Shown one piece after another: positions 1 to 5,161 of a stretch of DNA of 5,161 nt (position 1 is its first letter; every line of letters starts with the position of its first letter). The notes under the pieces are model-generated. The model did not search any database and had not been told where the DNA came from. It saw nothing but the letters and a program-made list of their open reading frames with translations. Source of the stretch: an uncultured delta proteobacterium (lineage in GTDB: Bacteria; RBG-13-61-14; DRUE01); assembly GCA_903930515.1 (NCBI GenBank), contig CAIYYW010000164.1, forward strand, positions 1-5,161, in the 5' to 3' direction. Made by a program: the position numbers and the translations under genes.

Positions 1-446
1 ACGGCCCGGCCGAGTCCTATCATTATTATTTGGAGGGCGCGGGATTCCAGCAGCAGCCCTTGAATGGACTGATCATGCGCGCCAATCACCCGCTCAGCCA
101 GGAGTTGATGGAGGACTTCAAACACGATGTTGACTATGACGGAAAGAACTGGACCAGCGGCCCGCGCTACTTGGATCTGCGCCAGCGGCTGCTCAAGGAA
201 TACGGATCGCTGGACCTGGTAAAAATGTTTGAAATCATGCGAGCCTCTTATCAGCACATGGATTACGGCGACCAACCCACCATGGGCGCGTCCACCCACC
301 AAATCGCGTTCGCGCCCAAAAGCGGCGACTTTCTGATCGCCATCTCCCGGGGCGACCCCATGAAGCTCGGCCGCGAAAAGGCCAGCGCGTTCAATCAGCC
401 GTATCATCGGTATAACTTTTTCGAGTTGCTGGAGAGGAATCCATAG
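1..446 (+). CDS. C45-like Ntn hydrolase / acyltransferase, C-terminal part (gene starts before the window)
   Basis: The reading frame is open from base 3, with no start needed inside the window, and ends at TAG 444-446, so this is the last ~147 residues of a longer protein. Seen: an ANHPL segment (about residues 27-31 of the visible part), then SGPR followed by a leucine-rich helix, and a late strand segment STHQIAF...GDFLIAISRGDP. In peptidase C45 / acyl-CoA:6-aminopenicillanic acid acyltransferase-like proteins the C-terminal half typically has a TNH-type motif, an S..R..L..LL helix and a final 'va.G.P' strand, which is the basis for the call. Such enzymes mature by self-cleavage before a cysteine and hydrolyse or transfer amide-linked acyl groups. 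That cysteine would lie upstream, so activity cannot be judged and the substrate is unknown. A TTG at 30 is in frame but the homologous segment runs through it, so it is not taken as the start. The next feature is a broken relative 66 bases downstream on the same strand. Confidence 0.6.
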   Translation, partial: GPAESYHYYLEGAGFQQQPLNGLIMRANHPLSQELMEDFKHDVDYDGKNWTSGPRYLDLRQRLLKEYGSLDLVKMFEIMRASYQHMDYGDQPTMGASTHQIAFAPKSGDFLIAISRGDPMKLGREKASAFNQPYHRYNFFELLERNP

Positions 447-495
447 CGGGAAAATTATGAATGATTAATGATGAATTTAACCCGGAATCCGCATT

Positions 496-503
496 GGGGA
501 GGA
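496..503 (+). promoter_or_regulatory. Ribosome binding site of the decayed hydrolase copy
   Basis: GGGGAGGA lies 9 bases before ATG 513. It is a strong Shine-Dalgarno match at normal spacing and fixes 513 as the ancestral start of the pseudogene, although the frame now stops after 14 codons. Confidence 0.65.
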
Positions 504-512
504 ACGACCAAA

Positions 513-931
513 ATGAAAAAGGTTCTGGGAATTGCGCTTGGAGCCTTGCTGTTTTAAACATTGCACGCGGAAGTTCTGGGAGCGTACAAAGCCGCCAGCG
601 GCACGGGCTGGCTGGAGAAGAGCGAGCAGGGTAATCTGATCCTGCACCTGGAGGGGACTTATTACGATATGGACTTCGAGGGCAAGCTCCTGGGCAAGGG
701 ATCCAGACCATGCGCGGCGCCAAGGCCTATGTGCAGCGTCAGGCCTGGTTCCTTCCCTATCCGATCCTTGAGAATATTTTCTGCCGCGAATTCAAAAAGT
801 CCGAGCCGTATATGCCCGAGGGGTTCAACCGGCATGAATGCCAAGGGGATCAGCGTTTCCGAGATGAGCCTGCCGTCCAAATACGAAACCCCGGCCGGGC
901 TTTCCATGATCTGCTGAAGCGACAACCTTGA
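513..931 (+). pseudogene. Decayed C45-like Ntn hydrolase: signal-peptide stop, frameshift, internal deletion
   Basis: From ATG 513 the frame reads MKKVLGIALGALLF, then TAA at 555-557, then continues in frame as TLHAEVLG. This is a secretion signal (Lys-Lys, hydrophobic core, cleavage likely after LHA) broken by one stop. The next ~45 codons give ...LILHLEGTYYDM..., like the 'L.GtpyemG.qhG' N-terminal motif of the C45 hydrolase family. Near 699-701 the meaningful frame shifts by one base (GKLLGKG in one frame, IQTMRGAKAYVQRQ in the next), consistent with loss of one base in a G-run. After YMPEGF (812-826) the family-like sequence jumps to TGMNAKGISVSEM (828-866) in the first frame. In family members that motif lies well after the nucleophilic Cys, so the segment carrying it seems deleted. 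Family similarity ends after about 912, and the C-terminal half is also missing. TTG 561 opens a 118-codon frame, but it crosses the frameshift and is not a real gene. The copy is most likely a dead duplicate of the upstream gene; the family call rests on remembered motifs. Confidence 0.7.
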
Positions 932-967
932 GCCTCGGTTCCAAAATTCATAGCTGATGAAAGCAAC

Positions 968-993
968 GAACTCGCGGAATCTGCCGCGATTTC
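968..993. terminator. Hairpin in the convergent gap, possible weak bidirectional terminator
   Basis: GAACTCGCGG (968-977) pairs with CCGCGATTTC (984-993) around a six-base loop: a 10-base stem with one mismatch. It lies between the end of the decayed hydrolase on the plus strand and the end of the TPR gene on the minus strand, where a shared terminator would be expected. Neither side has a clean run of T, so intrinsic termination is uncertain. The rest of 932-1023 shows nothing recognisable. Confidence 0.35.
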
Positions 994-1023
994 TCCGTTC
1001 CTCGATGACCGTTTACCCCGTTT

Positions 1024-2001
1024 TTACGGCGCTTCTTCCGGCGGCCGGGTGGTGCCGGGCTGGCCCGGGGTTTCCTCGGGCGGAAGGGGAGCAGGGGTAG
1101 GCTGGACCGGGGTCGGAGAAGGGCTCGTGATCGGTGCGGAATTTTTGCCTCTGCTCAAGGGCGGCCGGGTTTCGGCGATGATCTGCAAAAGCATTTTTTG
1201 CAGCTCCTGGTCAAGGTCAACCTGCACCGAAGGCGCCCCGGTCGTGGCGCCGGTCACGGGCGAAATCGGGATCAGCATCGGCTGGGGCCCCGCGGTGGTT
1301 CCCATTTGAGAGGTTGCGCCCGGAACCGGACCGGGTTTGGCGATCAGCACCCCCCCTCCTGGTTTCTCCTCAGGAGGATTGGCGCGCGCCAACAAAGCCT
1401 GGATTTCCTTAAGCCTCGCGGCCGCTTCCGAATGCTCGGGAGAAAGCTTCAGCGTCTCCTGGAATTGCGCCAGCGCCGGCTCATACTTTTTCTGCTGAAA
1501 ATTTATTTCCGCCAGCGCGAACCTGGCCTGCACCAGATTGGGATCCAGCGCAACCGCCTTCTGGAGCAATCCTTCCGCCTCCTCATATTTTATCACCGCG
1601 CCCCCGGTTTCGATTTGGGCCAATACCCAATACCCGAGTCCGTAATTCGGATTCTCGCTCACCAGATTTTCCGCAACCACCCGAGCCCCGGAATAATTTT
1701 TCTCCGACAGATAAACCAAAGCCCGGCCCGACCGGCCCTCCGCAGTTTTTATCAACTCCGGGTCCGCCTTCTTGAGCAGGACCCGGGCGCGAGAGAGCGA
1801 GATAAAACCGGGATTGCGCAACGCCAGTTGGCTGGAGATCAGCAGGTTCCAGGACTGGGCCGCAACCGAACGCTTGTCCATTTTCAAAGCCGAACGGATT
1901 TCCGCCAGCGCCTCCAGATCGTTCTTCTTGGTATCCAGACGGAACAACTCCTGCGCCAGCAAAAGATGCTCGTTTAATATCCGTTGGTCTTCCTCGCTCA
2001 A
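1024..2001 (-). CDS. TPR-repeat protein with proline-rich C-terminal tail
   Basis: The 325-residue product begins at TTG 2001-1999 and ends at TAA 1026-1024. Residues 1-80 are helical and TPR-like but degenerate. Clearer 34-residue TPR units cover about 90-120 (GRALVYLSEKNYSGA), 121-156 (a tandem unit ending AVALDPN) and 157-190 (ARFALAEINFQQKKYEPALAQF...LSPEH). TPR helices build protein-binding surfaces; no catalytic motif is visible. From about 208 the chain becomes rich in Pro, Gly and Thr, with one amphipathic helix near 262-278 (LDQELQKMLLQIIAE) before a final Pro/Thr tail that is probably disordered. There is no signal peptide or membrane helix, so the protein is cytoplasmic if translated separately. 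The start codon overlaps the stop of the zinc-ribbon gene (TTGA), which implies translational coupling; a GGAG 11 bases upstream is a modest ribosome site. Alternatively the two frames are one gene split by a frameshift, which would place this domain after the membrane helix. Confidence 0.8.
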   Translation of the reverse strand: MSEEDQRILNEHLLLAQELFRLDTKKNDLEALAEIRSALKMDKRSVAAQSWNLLISSQLALRNPGFISLSRARVLLKKADPELIKTAEGRSGRALVYLSEKNYSGARVVAENLVSENPNYGLGYWVLAQIETGGAVIKYEEAEGLLQKAVALDPNLVQARFALAEINFQQKKYEPALAQFQETLKLSPEHSEAAARLKEIQALLARANPPEEKPGGGVLIAKPGPVPGATSQMGTTAGPQPMLIPISPVTGATTGAPSVQVDLDQELQKMLLQIIAETRPPLSRGKNSAPITSPSPTPVQPTPAPLPPEETPGQPGTTRPPEEAP

Positions 2002-3104
2002 ACCGCGACCGGCTCCGTCCCTGGTTCGGGCCGGGCGGAAATCTTGGAAAGCGAATTGCGGACCGATTCGCTGGTGAACAAGAAATATCCCGCGATCAAT
2101 ACCAAAAGGATCACCCCGATGCTCACCGCGGTTTTCACAGGCACCCGGGGCATCCGGAAAAATCTGGTCTTTTTCAGCGCCGGGCCTGGCTCAGCCGCGA
2201 TCCCTTTCTGCGCCGCGAGTTCTCCGAAGATTTCCCGGTCCAGCGACGATTCTCTCAGCCCCGCCCCTGACTCCGGAAAAGCGGCCTGGGGAGGGGGAGA
2301 AAGGTCCTCCCTCCGGAACCGTGGCTCGGGCTGAGGGCCGGTGGTGTCCTCCAGCCGATTTATTTCCTTGGGCGAGAAAACATATTCGTCCGAAGCCGAG
2401 GCTCTATCTTCAGTCGGCCGGGCCGGAGCAGGCGGAGGCGCAAGAGGTCCGGACGCCTTTTCCGGCTTGGGTATTTCTTTGGTTTTTATCGGCGCGTCAA
2501 ATCCGGTTTCGTCGAACACCGGCGGCTCAATATTTTCAAGCTGCTGCAACTCCTCCTGAAGGGTTTTTCCCTCTGCCGTTCCCGGTTTTGCCTCCGCATC
2601 CTCCAGGTCCGGAATCTCGGCAAAGGAATCAAAATATTCCGTCTCTTTAGATTCCACTTCCGGAGCCTCCCCGGTTTCCGGTTCCGGCTCGAACTCATGC
2701 TCCCCTTCCGGTTTCACTTCAAACCGGTCCTGAGTTCCGGGCGCGGGTTTTTCCTCCGCGGCCTCGGCCCCGGCAGGCGCCGGCGGCATCGGCGGGATCA
2801 TCTCCTCAACGGAAGGCTTGATATGACTGAAGCGTCTGGTCTTTTCCTTTTCCCGCTCAAAGCAGGCGTCGCATAAGACCTGGGGAGGGTTCCCGCGCAA
2901 TACCCGGGTGGAGGGCGCCCCGCACATCTGGCAGGGGGGATTTTTCGCCGTAACTGCGGCCGCGGATTCCTTGTCCTTGTCCTTTTTCTTCTTGACCATA
3001 AAGTTATGGCCGCAGCCCGGGCAGGAAATCTTCGCCCCTTTCTCCGGAATTTTCTCCGGATCAACCTTGTATTTCTTCCCGCACTGTGGGCACTGTATAA
3101 CCAT
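1998..3104 (-). CDS. MJ0042-type zinc-ribbon protein with C-terminal membrane anchor
   Basis: The 368-residue product starts at ATG 3104-3102. Residues 1-37 form an MJ0042-family zinc ribbon: CPQC (Cys5, Cys8), the typical YKVDPEKIPEKGAKISC stretch, and CPGC (Cys28, Cys31). A second four-cysteine knuckle follows, CQMC (58, 61) and CDAC (78, 81), after a Lys-rich linker at 38-46. Residues 100-310 are low complexity, rich in Glu, Pro and Ala, strongly acidic and probably disordered, with short hydrophobic islands such as EYFDSFAEIPDLEDA (156-170). A basic patch (KKTRFFRMPRVPVK, 311-324) precedes one membrane helix at about 325-343, leaving ~25 residues beyond it. By the positive-inside rule the zinc ribbons face the cytoplasm and the tail the periplasm. 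The family function is poorly known; in several bacteria MJ0042 ribbons head proteins that also carry a membrane segment and TPRs, matching the overlapping next gene. The protein may bind zinc and act as a scaffold or regulator, but no specific role is shown. The start lacks a good ribosome site. Confidence 0.85.
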   Translation of the reverse strand: MVIQCPQCGKKYKVDPEKIPEKGAKISCPGCGHNFMVKKKKDKDKESAAAVTAKNPPCQMCGAPSTRVLRGNPPQVLCDACFEREKEKTRRFSHIKPSVEEMIPPMPPAPAGAEAAEEKPAPGTQDRFEVKPEGEHEFEPEPETGEAPEVESKETEYFDSFAEIPDLEDAEAKPGTAEGKTLQEELQQLENIEPPVFDETGFDAPIKTKEIPKPEKASGPLAPPPAPARPTEDRASASDEYVFSPKEINRLEDTTGPQPEPRFRREDLSPPPQAAFPESGAGLRESSLDREIFGELAAQKGIAAEPGPALKKTRFFRMPRVPVKTAVSIGVILLVLIAGYFLFTSESVRNSLSKISARPEPGTEPVAV

Positions 3105-3115
3105 TGCTTGCTATT

Positions 3116-3144
3116 AGTGTATGTCGGTTTGAAGGGCAGGTCAA
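3116..3144 (-). promoter_or_regulatory. Sigma70-like promoter for the zinc-ribbon/TPR pair
   Basis: On the minus strand TTGACC (3144-3139) and TACACT (3121-3116) are separated by exactly 17 bases. They match the -35 box at 5 of 6 and the -10 box at 4 of 6 positions. The predicted transcript start is near 3109, only about 5 bases before ATG 3104, so the message would be nearly leaderless, consistent with the absence of a Shine-Dalgarno site. Confidence 0.5.
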
Positions 3145-3161
3145 GAAATATCCCCGCAAGG

Positions 3162-3190
3162 TTGACGCGCCCGGAGTGAAAGGGTAATTT
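3162..3190 (+). promoter_or_regulatory. Possible sigma70-like promoter for the symporter
   Basis: TTGACG (3162-3167) and TAATTT (3185-3190) are 17 bases apart. The -35 box is good (5 of 6) and the -10 box weak (3 of 6). Transcription would begin near 3197, giving a leader of about 9 bases before ATG 3206. The -35 boxes of this and the divergent promoter are 17 bases apart, so the two could compete or share a regulator. This is a pattern match only. Confidence 0.35.
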
Positions 3191-3205
3191 TGAGCGTTGG
3201 ATAAA

Positions 3206-4723
3206 ATGGGCTTAAGCGCGATAGATCTCGCGATTCTGATTCTGTATTTCCTCCTGCTCATAGTTGTCGGTGTCAGTGTCGGCCGGAGGCAGAAGGATCA
3301 GAAGGACTATTTCCTGGCCGGGAACCGTATCCCGGGCTGGGCGCTCGGGCTGTCCATTCTCGGCACCTGTATCTCCAGCGTCACCTATGTGGCGTATCCG
3401 GGCAAAGCCTTTATGAGCGACTGGCAATACCTGGCGCAGGGATTGACCCTTCCGCTCCTGATCGGTCTCGGGATGCTGGCGGTGATCCCGTATTACCGCA
3501 AATATGTCCGGCTCTCCGTGACCGAGTTTATGGAGCTTAGGTTCGGGAAGGCCGCGCGTCTTTACACCATGCTCTGCCTGGTGATTTTTGAAATCACCCG
3601 CCTCGCCACCGTGATGTATCTCACCGCGCTCGTGATCAATGCCATCACCGGCTTCAGCATCGCCGCGATGATCCTGGTCACCGGGGTCGTTACCGTGATC
3701 TATACCGTGGCCGGCGGGATCGAAGGGGAAATCTGGAACGATGTGATCCAGACGGTGGTGCTTTTCGCCGGAGGCATAGGAGCCATCATTATGATCGGGC
3801 TGAAATTCCCCTCCGGTTTTTCCGGCATCTTTGAGCTTGCGATCAGCCATCATAAATTCAAGCTCCTGGATTTCACCCCCACCCTTTCTCAGCCGACCTT
3901 CTATGTCCTGTTCCTGTCCGGCCTGGTCAATTTCTTCTTCTTCCTGGCCGGAAACCAGAACCAGGTCCAGCGTTATAAATGCGCGTCCTCTTTGGCCGAA
4001 GCCCGCAAAGCCACCCTGATCGGCGCCCTCGGGTCCGTCCCGGTCTGGGTATTGTTTATGCTGGTCGGAACCTTCCTCTGGGCCTTTTACCAGCAATTCC
4101 CCGATCCCAAAGTCGCCTCCTTTCTCGCCGAGACCAAGCCCGATAAAGTATTCCCCCATTTCATCGGCACCCAACTCCCCTCCGGCATTGCCGGTCTCGT
4201 GCTCGCCGGCCTCTTCGCAGCCGCAACCTCCACCCTGGACTCCTCAATGGTCACCATCAGCACCCTGGTGATCACGGATGTCTATAGTAAAATTTTTCCG
4301 CCGAGCAAAAACCCCAAACGCGAACTCCTGATCTCCCGTCTGCTAATGCTTTTTTGGGGAATCTTCGGAATCCTGATCGCCCTCCTGATGATCCGGGTCC
4401 AAACCTTCCTTGAATTTTACTTCCGACTATTCTCCATTCTCGGCGGTTCCATCACCGGATTATTTGCCCTGGCTCTCTTCTTCCGTCGCGCCAATCCCAG
4501 GGGCGCGATGGCGGGAATCATCACCGGGTTTATCGTGACCGTCTGGGGCAGTCTCAGTTATTTGAGATTTGAGGTTTTTGGCTTGAAATTCCCCTGGGAC
4601 CCGATGATGGTCGGGGTCATCGCAACCATAACCGTCGTCAGCATCGGTTACCTCGCCAGTTTGCTCTTTCCATCCTCCGCCCCTTCCCCGATCCCCACGC
4701 TTTTCCAATCGCGCAATAAATAA
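3206..4723 (+). CDS. Sodium:solute symporter, SSS (SLC5-like) family
   Basis: This complete inner-membrane protein (505 residues) has about 13 hydrophobic helices, the usual size and topology of the SSS family, which couples Na+ entry to uptake of sugars, amino acids, carboxylates or vitamins. Numbering from ATG 3206, visible family marks are: an N-terminal helix LAILILYFLLLIVVGV, then the DYFLAGN loop (34-40); the first core helix with a break, LGTCISSVTYVAYPG (52-66); GGIEGEIWNDVIQ (170-182), equivalent to the family's GG..a..wtD..Q; NQNQVQRY...SLAEARKA (250-269), equivalent to the tDQ..vQRy..a.....Ar.a signature; and AAATSTLDSSM (338-348), the helix whose hydroxyl residues form the conserved Na+ site. 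The last helix ends near 487, with a short tail. Substrate cannot be read from sequence; the first core helix loosely recalls monocarboxylate/vitamin transporters more than glucose ones. TTG 3197 would add MDK, but the predicted transcript start falls on it and ATG 3206 is the better codon; neither has a strong ribosome site. It stands alone, divergent from the zinc-ribbon gene. Confidence 0.93.
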   Translation: MGLSAIDLAILILYFLLLIVVGVSVGRRQKDQKDYFLAGNRIPGWALGLSILGTCISSVTYVAYPGKAFMSDWQYLAQGLTLPLLIGLGMLAVIPYYRKYVRLSVTEFMELRFGKAARLYTMLCLVIFEITRLATVMYLTALVINAITGFSIAAMILVTGVVTVIYTVAGGIEGEIWNDVIQTVVLFAGGIGAIIMIGLKFPSGFSGIFELAISHHKFKLLDFTPTLSQPTFYVLFLSGLVNFFFFLAGNQNQVQRYKCASSLAEARKATLIGALGSVPVWVLFMLVGTFLWAFYQQFPDPKVASFLAETKPDKVFPHFIGTQLPSGIAGLVLAGLFAAATSTLDSSMVTISTLVITDVYSKIFPPSKNPKRELLISRLLMLFWGIFGILIALLMIRVQTFLEFYFRLFSILGGSITGLFALALFFRRANPRGAMAGIITGFIVTVWGSLSYLRFEVFGLKFPWDPMMVGVIATITVVSIGYLASLLFPSSAPSPIPTLFQSRNK

Positions 4724-4928
4724 TTTTTCACCGTATGGGCGCAGGAACTCTTGTTAGGGGGCGGGACACTCTTGTCTGCGATTCCGGCGCTTGACCAGGC
4801 TGGGGTCCCGCTGGAAATAAAGCAAGACTAAATTGGCGTCCACTGCTACCCTGCGAAGTAGTTCGCTGCGAAGCACGAGGAAACCGGGCGCGATCCAGCT
4901 TGCCGACCCTTTGCTCACCTAATTGAAT
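4724..4928. other. Noncoding convergent gap with small repeats
   Basis: This gap lies between the symporter end and the RCC1-protein end. It holds ACTCTTGT twice (4747-4754 and 4768-4775), the second inside a small hairpin GGACA-CTCT-TGTCT (4764-4777), and CTGCGAAG(T/C)A twice (4851-4860 and 4866-4875). The latter gives alternating GCGAA / TTCGC / GCGAA arms (4853-4857, 4862-4866, 4868-4872) that can fold in two ways. Such short palindromic units resemble dispersed intergenic repeats of environmental bacteria. A 55-codon minus-strand frame from GTG 4918 to TAA 4754 has no ribosome site and no recognisable motif and is not called. I found no convincing terminator; the T-run at 4724-4728 has no stem before it. 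Confidence 0.5.
4853..4872. repeat. Alternating GCGAA/TTCGC hairpin arms
   Basis: Three arms GCGAA, TTCGC and GCGAA lie within 20 bases, so the middle arm can pair with either neighbour. They are embedded in two near-identical copies of CTGCGAAGYA 15 bases apart. This may be a unit of a dispersed palindromic repeat family or just local duplication; one window cannot tell. Confidence 0.4.
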
Positions 4929-5161
4929 TCACGGCCCAAATCCGATCACATCTACTGGAACAAGGCTCCCAGTATTTGTGCCATTCCCAAGTTGACCGGA
5001 ACTATTCCACCCCCAGCACTTTATTCCGCCGCTTATAGCAAGGGCACAGGTATGAATATCCCCAGCCGAGATTGCGCTTATGCCTGAAGCCAGGCCGGAT
5101 ACATCCACCGGAACATTGCTAGTGGTATTTGTCCCATCCCCTAGTTGACCAGACCCATTAT
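4929..5161 (-). CDS. RCC1-repeat protein, C-terminal fragment (gene continues past the window)
   Basis: The minus-strand frame is open from the window edge to TGA 4931-4929, giving 76 residues. They contain one complete and two partial RCC1 blades: [20 protein letters not shown], then [40 protein letters not shown], and finally [13 protein letters not shown]. The signature 'HTCAL...G.v.CWG.N..GQLG.GT......PV.V' is typical of bacterial RCC1 / ATS1-like seven-bladed propellers, often on secreted or surface proteins. The blade length of 51 residues appears in the DNA as a 153-base periodicity: 4948-5006 resembles 5101-5159. Ending soon after PVDVIGF is common for such proteins, so the stop is probably natural. 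The signal peptide, anchor and number of blades lie outside the window; the function (binding propeller, possible adhesin) is unknown. It converges on the symporter gene across a ~205-base gap. Confidence 0.85.
   Translation of the reverse strand, partial: NGSGQLGDGTNTTSNVPVDVSGLASGISAISAGDIHTCALAISGGIKCWGWNSSGQLGNGTNTGSLVPVDVIGFGP
4948..5159 (-). repeat. 153-base tandem periodicity coding RCC1 blades
   Basis: Bases 4948-5006 and 5101-5159 align with an offset of 153 (shared blocks such as GGAACA, GTATTTGT and AGTTGACC). Both encode the GQLG.GTNT...VPVDV half of an RCC1 blade. The offset is a multiple of three, and the differences keep the protein motif, as expected for selected coding repeats rather than a noncoding repeat. 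Confidence 0.8.

Noticed and set aside
391-723. A 110-codon minus-strand frame across the hydrolase end and pseudogene start
   Set aside because: It overlaps two plus-strand coding stretches, has biased composition and no ribosome site or recognisable motif.
561-917. A 118-codon plus-strand frame from TTG 561 as a separate small gene
   Set aside because: Only its first ~45 and last ~30 codons resemble a protein family; the middle reads as nonsense while the neighbouring frame carries the family-like sequence. It is part of the pseudogene.
1198-1977. A 259-codon plus-strand frame opposite the TPR gene
   Set aside because: It is Arg/Gln/Leu-rich, the typical complement of TPR codons, without domain or ribosome site; the minus-strand product has real TPR periodicity.
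3212-4174. A 320-codon open frame on the minus strand inside the symporter gene
   Set aside because: It is antisense to a clear membrane protein; its product is rich in Gly, Asp, Glu and His as expected for the complement of hydrophobic codons, and has no recognisable domain.
4721-4730. T-run right after the symporter stop as an intrinsic terminator
   Set aside because: There is no stem-loop immediately before the T-run.
4754-4918. A 55-codon minus-strand frame (GTG start) after the RCC1 gene
   Set aside because: No ribosome site, no known motif, and it runs through the repeat-bearing intergenic sequence; most likely chance, though it could be tested by conservation.
4948-5159. The 153-base spaced repeat as a possible CRISPR or noncoding tandem repeat
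   Set aside because: The unit is too long and too diverged, and it translates into RCC1 blades in frame.

Overview
The window looks like a bacterial chromosome segment of moderately high GC with ordinary bacterial gene structure: Shine-Dalgarno sites, sigma70-like boxes, short intergenic gaps and overlapping genes. MJ0042-type zinc ribbons, a TPR partner and RCC1 repeats together suggest a deltaproteobacterium-like or candidate-phylum (for example Omnitrophota-like) environmental genome. That placement is inference; there is no rRNA or other marker here.

Layout. (1) Positions 1-446, plus strand: the 3' end of a gene whose product resembles the C-terminal half of C45/acyl-CoA:6-APA acyltransferase-type Ntn hydrolases. 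(2) Positions 513-931, plus strand: a decayed copy of what appears to be the same family. It keeps a ribosome binding site and signal peptide, but has a stop inside the signal peptide, a one-base frameshift near 700 and a large internal deletion near 826 that removed the stretch where the catalytic cysteine should lie. (3) Positions 931-1023: a convergent gap with one hairpin. (4) Positions 1024-3104, minus strand: two genes overlapping by 3 bases. The upstream one encodes a protein with two N-terminal zinc ribbons, a long acidic proline-rich linker and one C-terminal membrane helix; the downstream one encodes a TPR protein with a proline-rich tail. They are probably one functional unit, or one gene split by a frameshift. 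(5) Positions 3105-3205: a divergent promoter region in which both candidate promoters predict very short leaders. (6) Positions 3206-4723, plus strand: a full-length sodium:solute symporter (SSS/SLC5-like), the most secure call. (7) Positions 4724-4928: a convergent noncoding gap with small direct and inverted repeats. (8) Positions 4929-5161, minus strand: the C-terminal end of an RCC1-repeat protein, recognised from its translation and a 153-base internal periodicity.

No single pathway ties these genes together. The zinc-ribbon/TPR pair is the best candidate for a little-described membrane-associated module. The hydrolase copy beside its broken relative is a record of tandem duplication and decay. 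I see no mobile element, CRISPR array, rRNA or tRNA.
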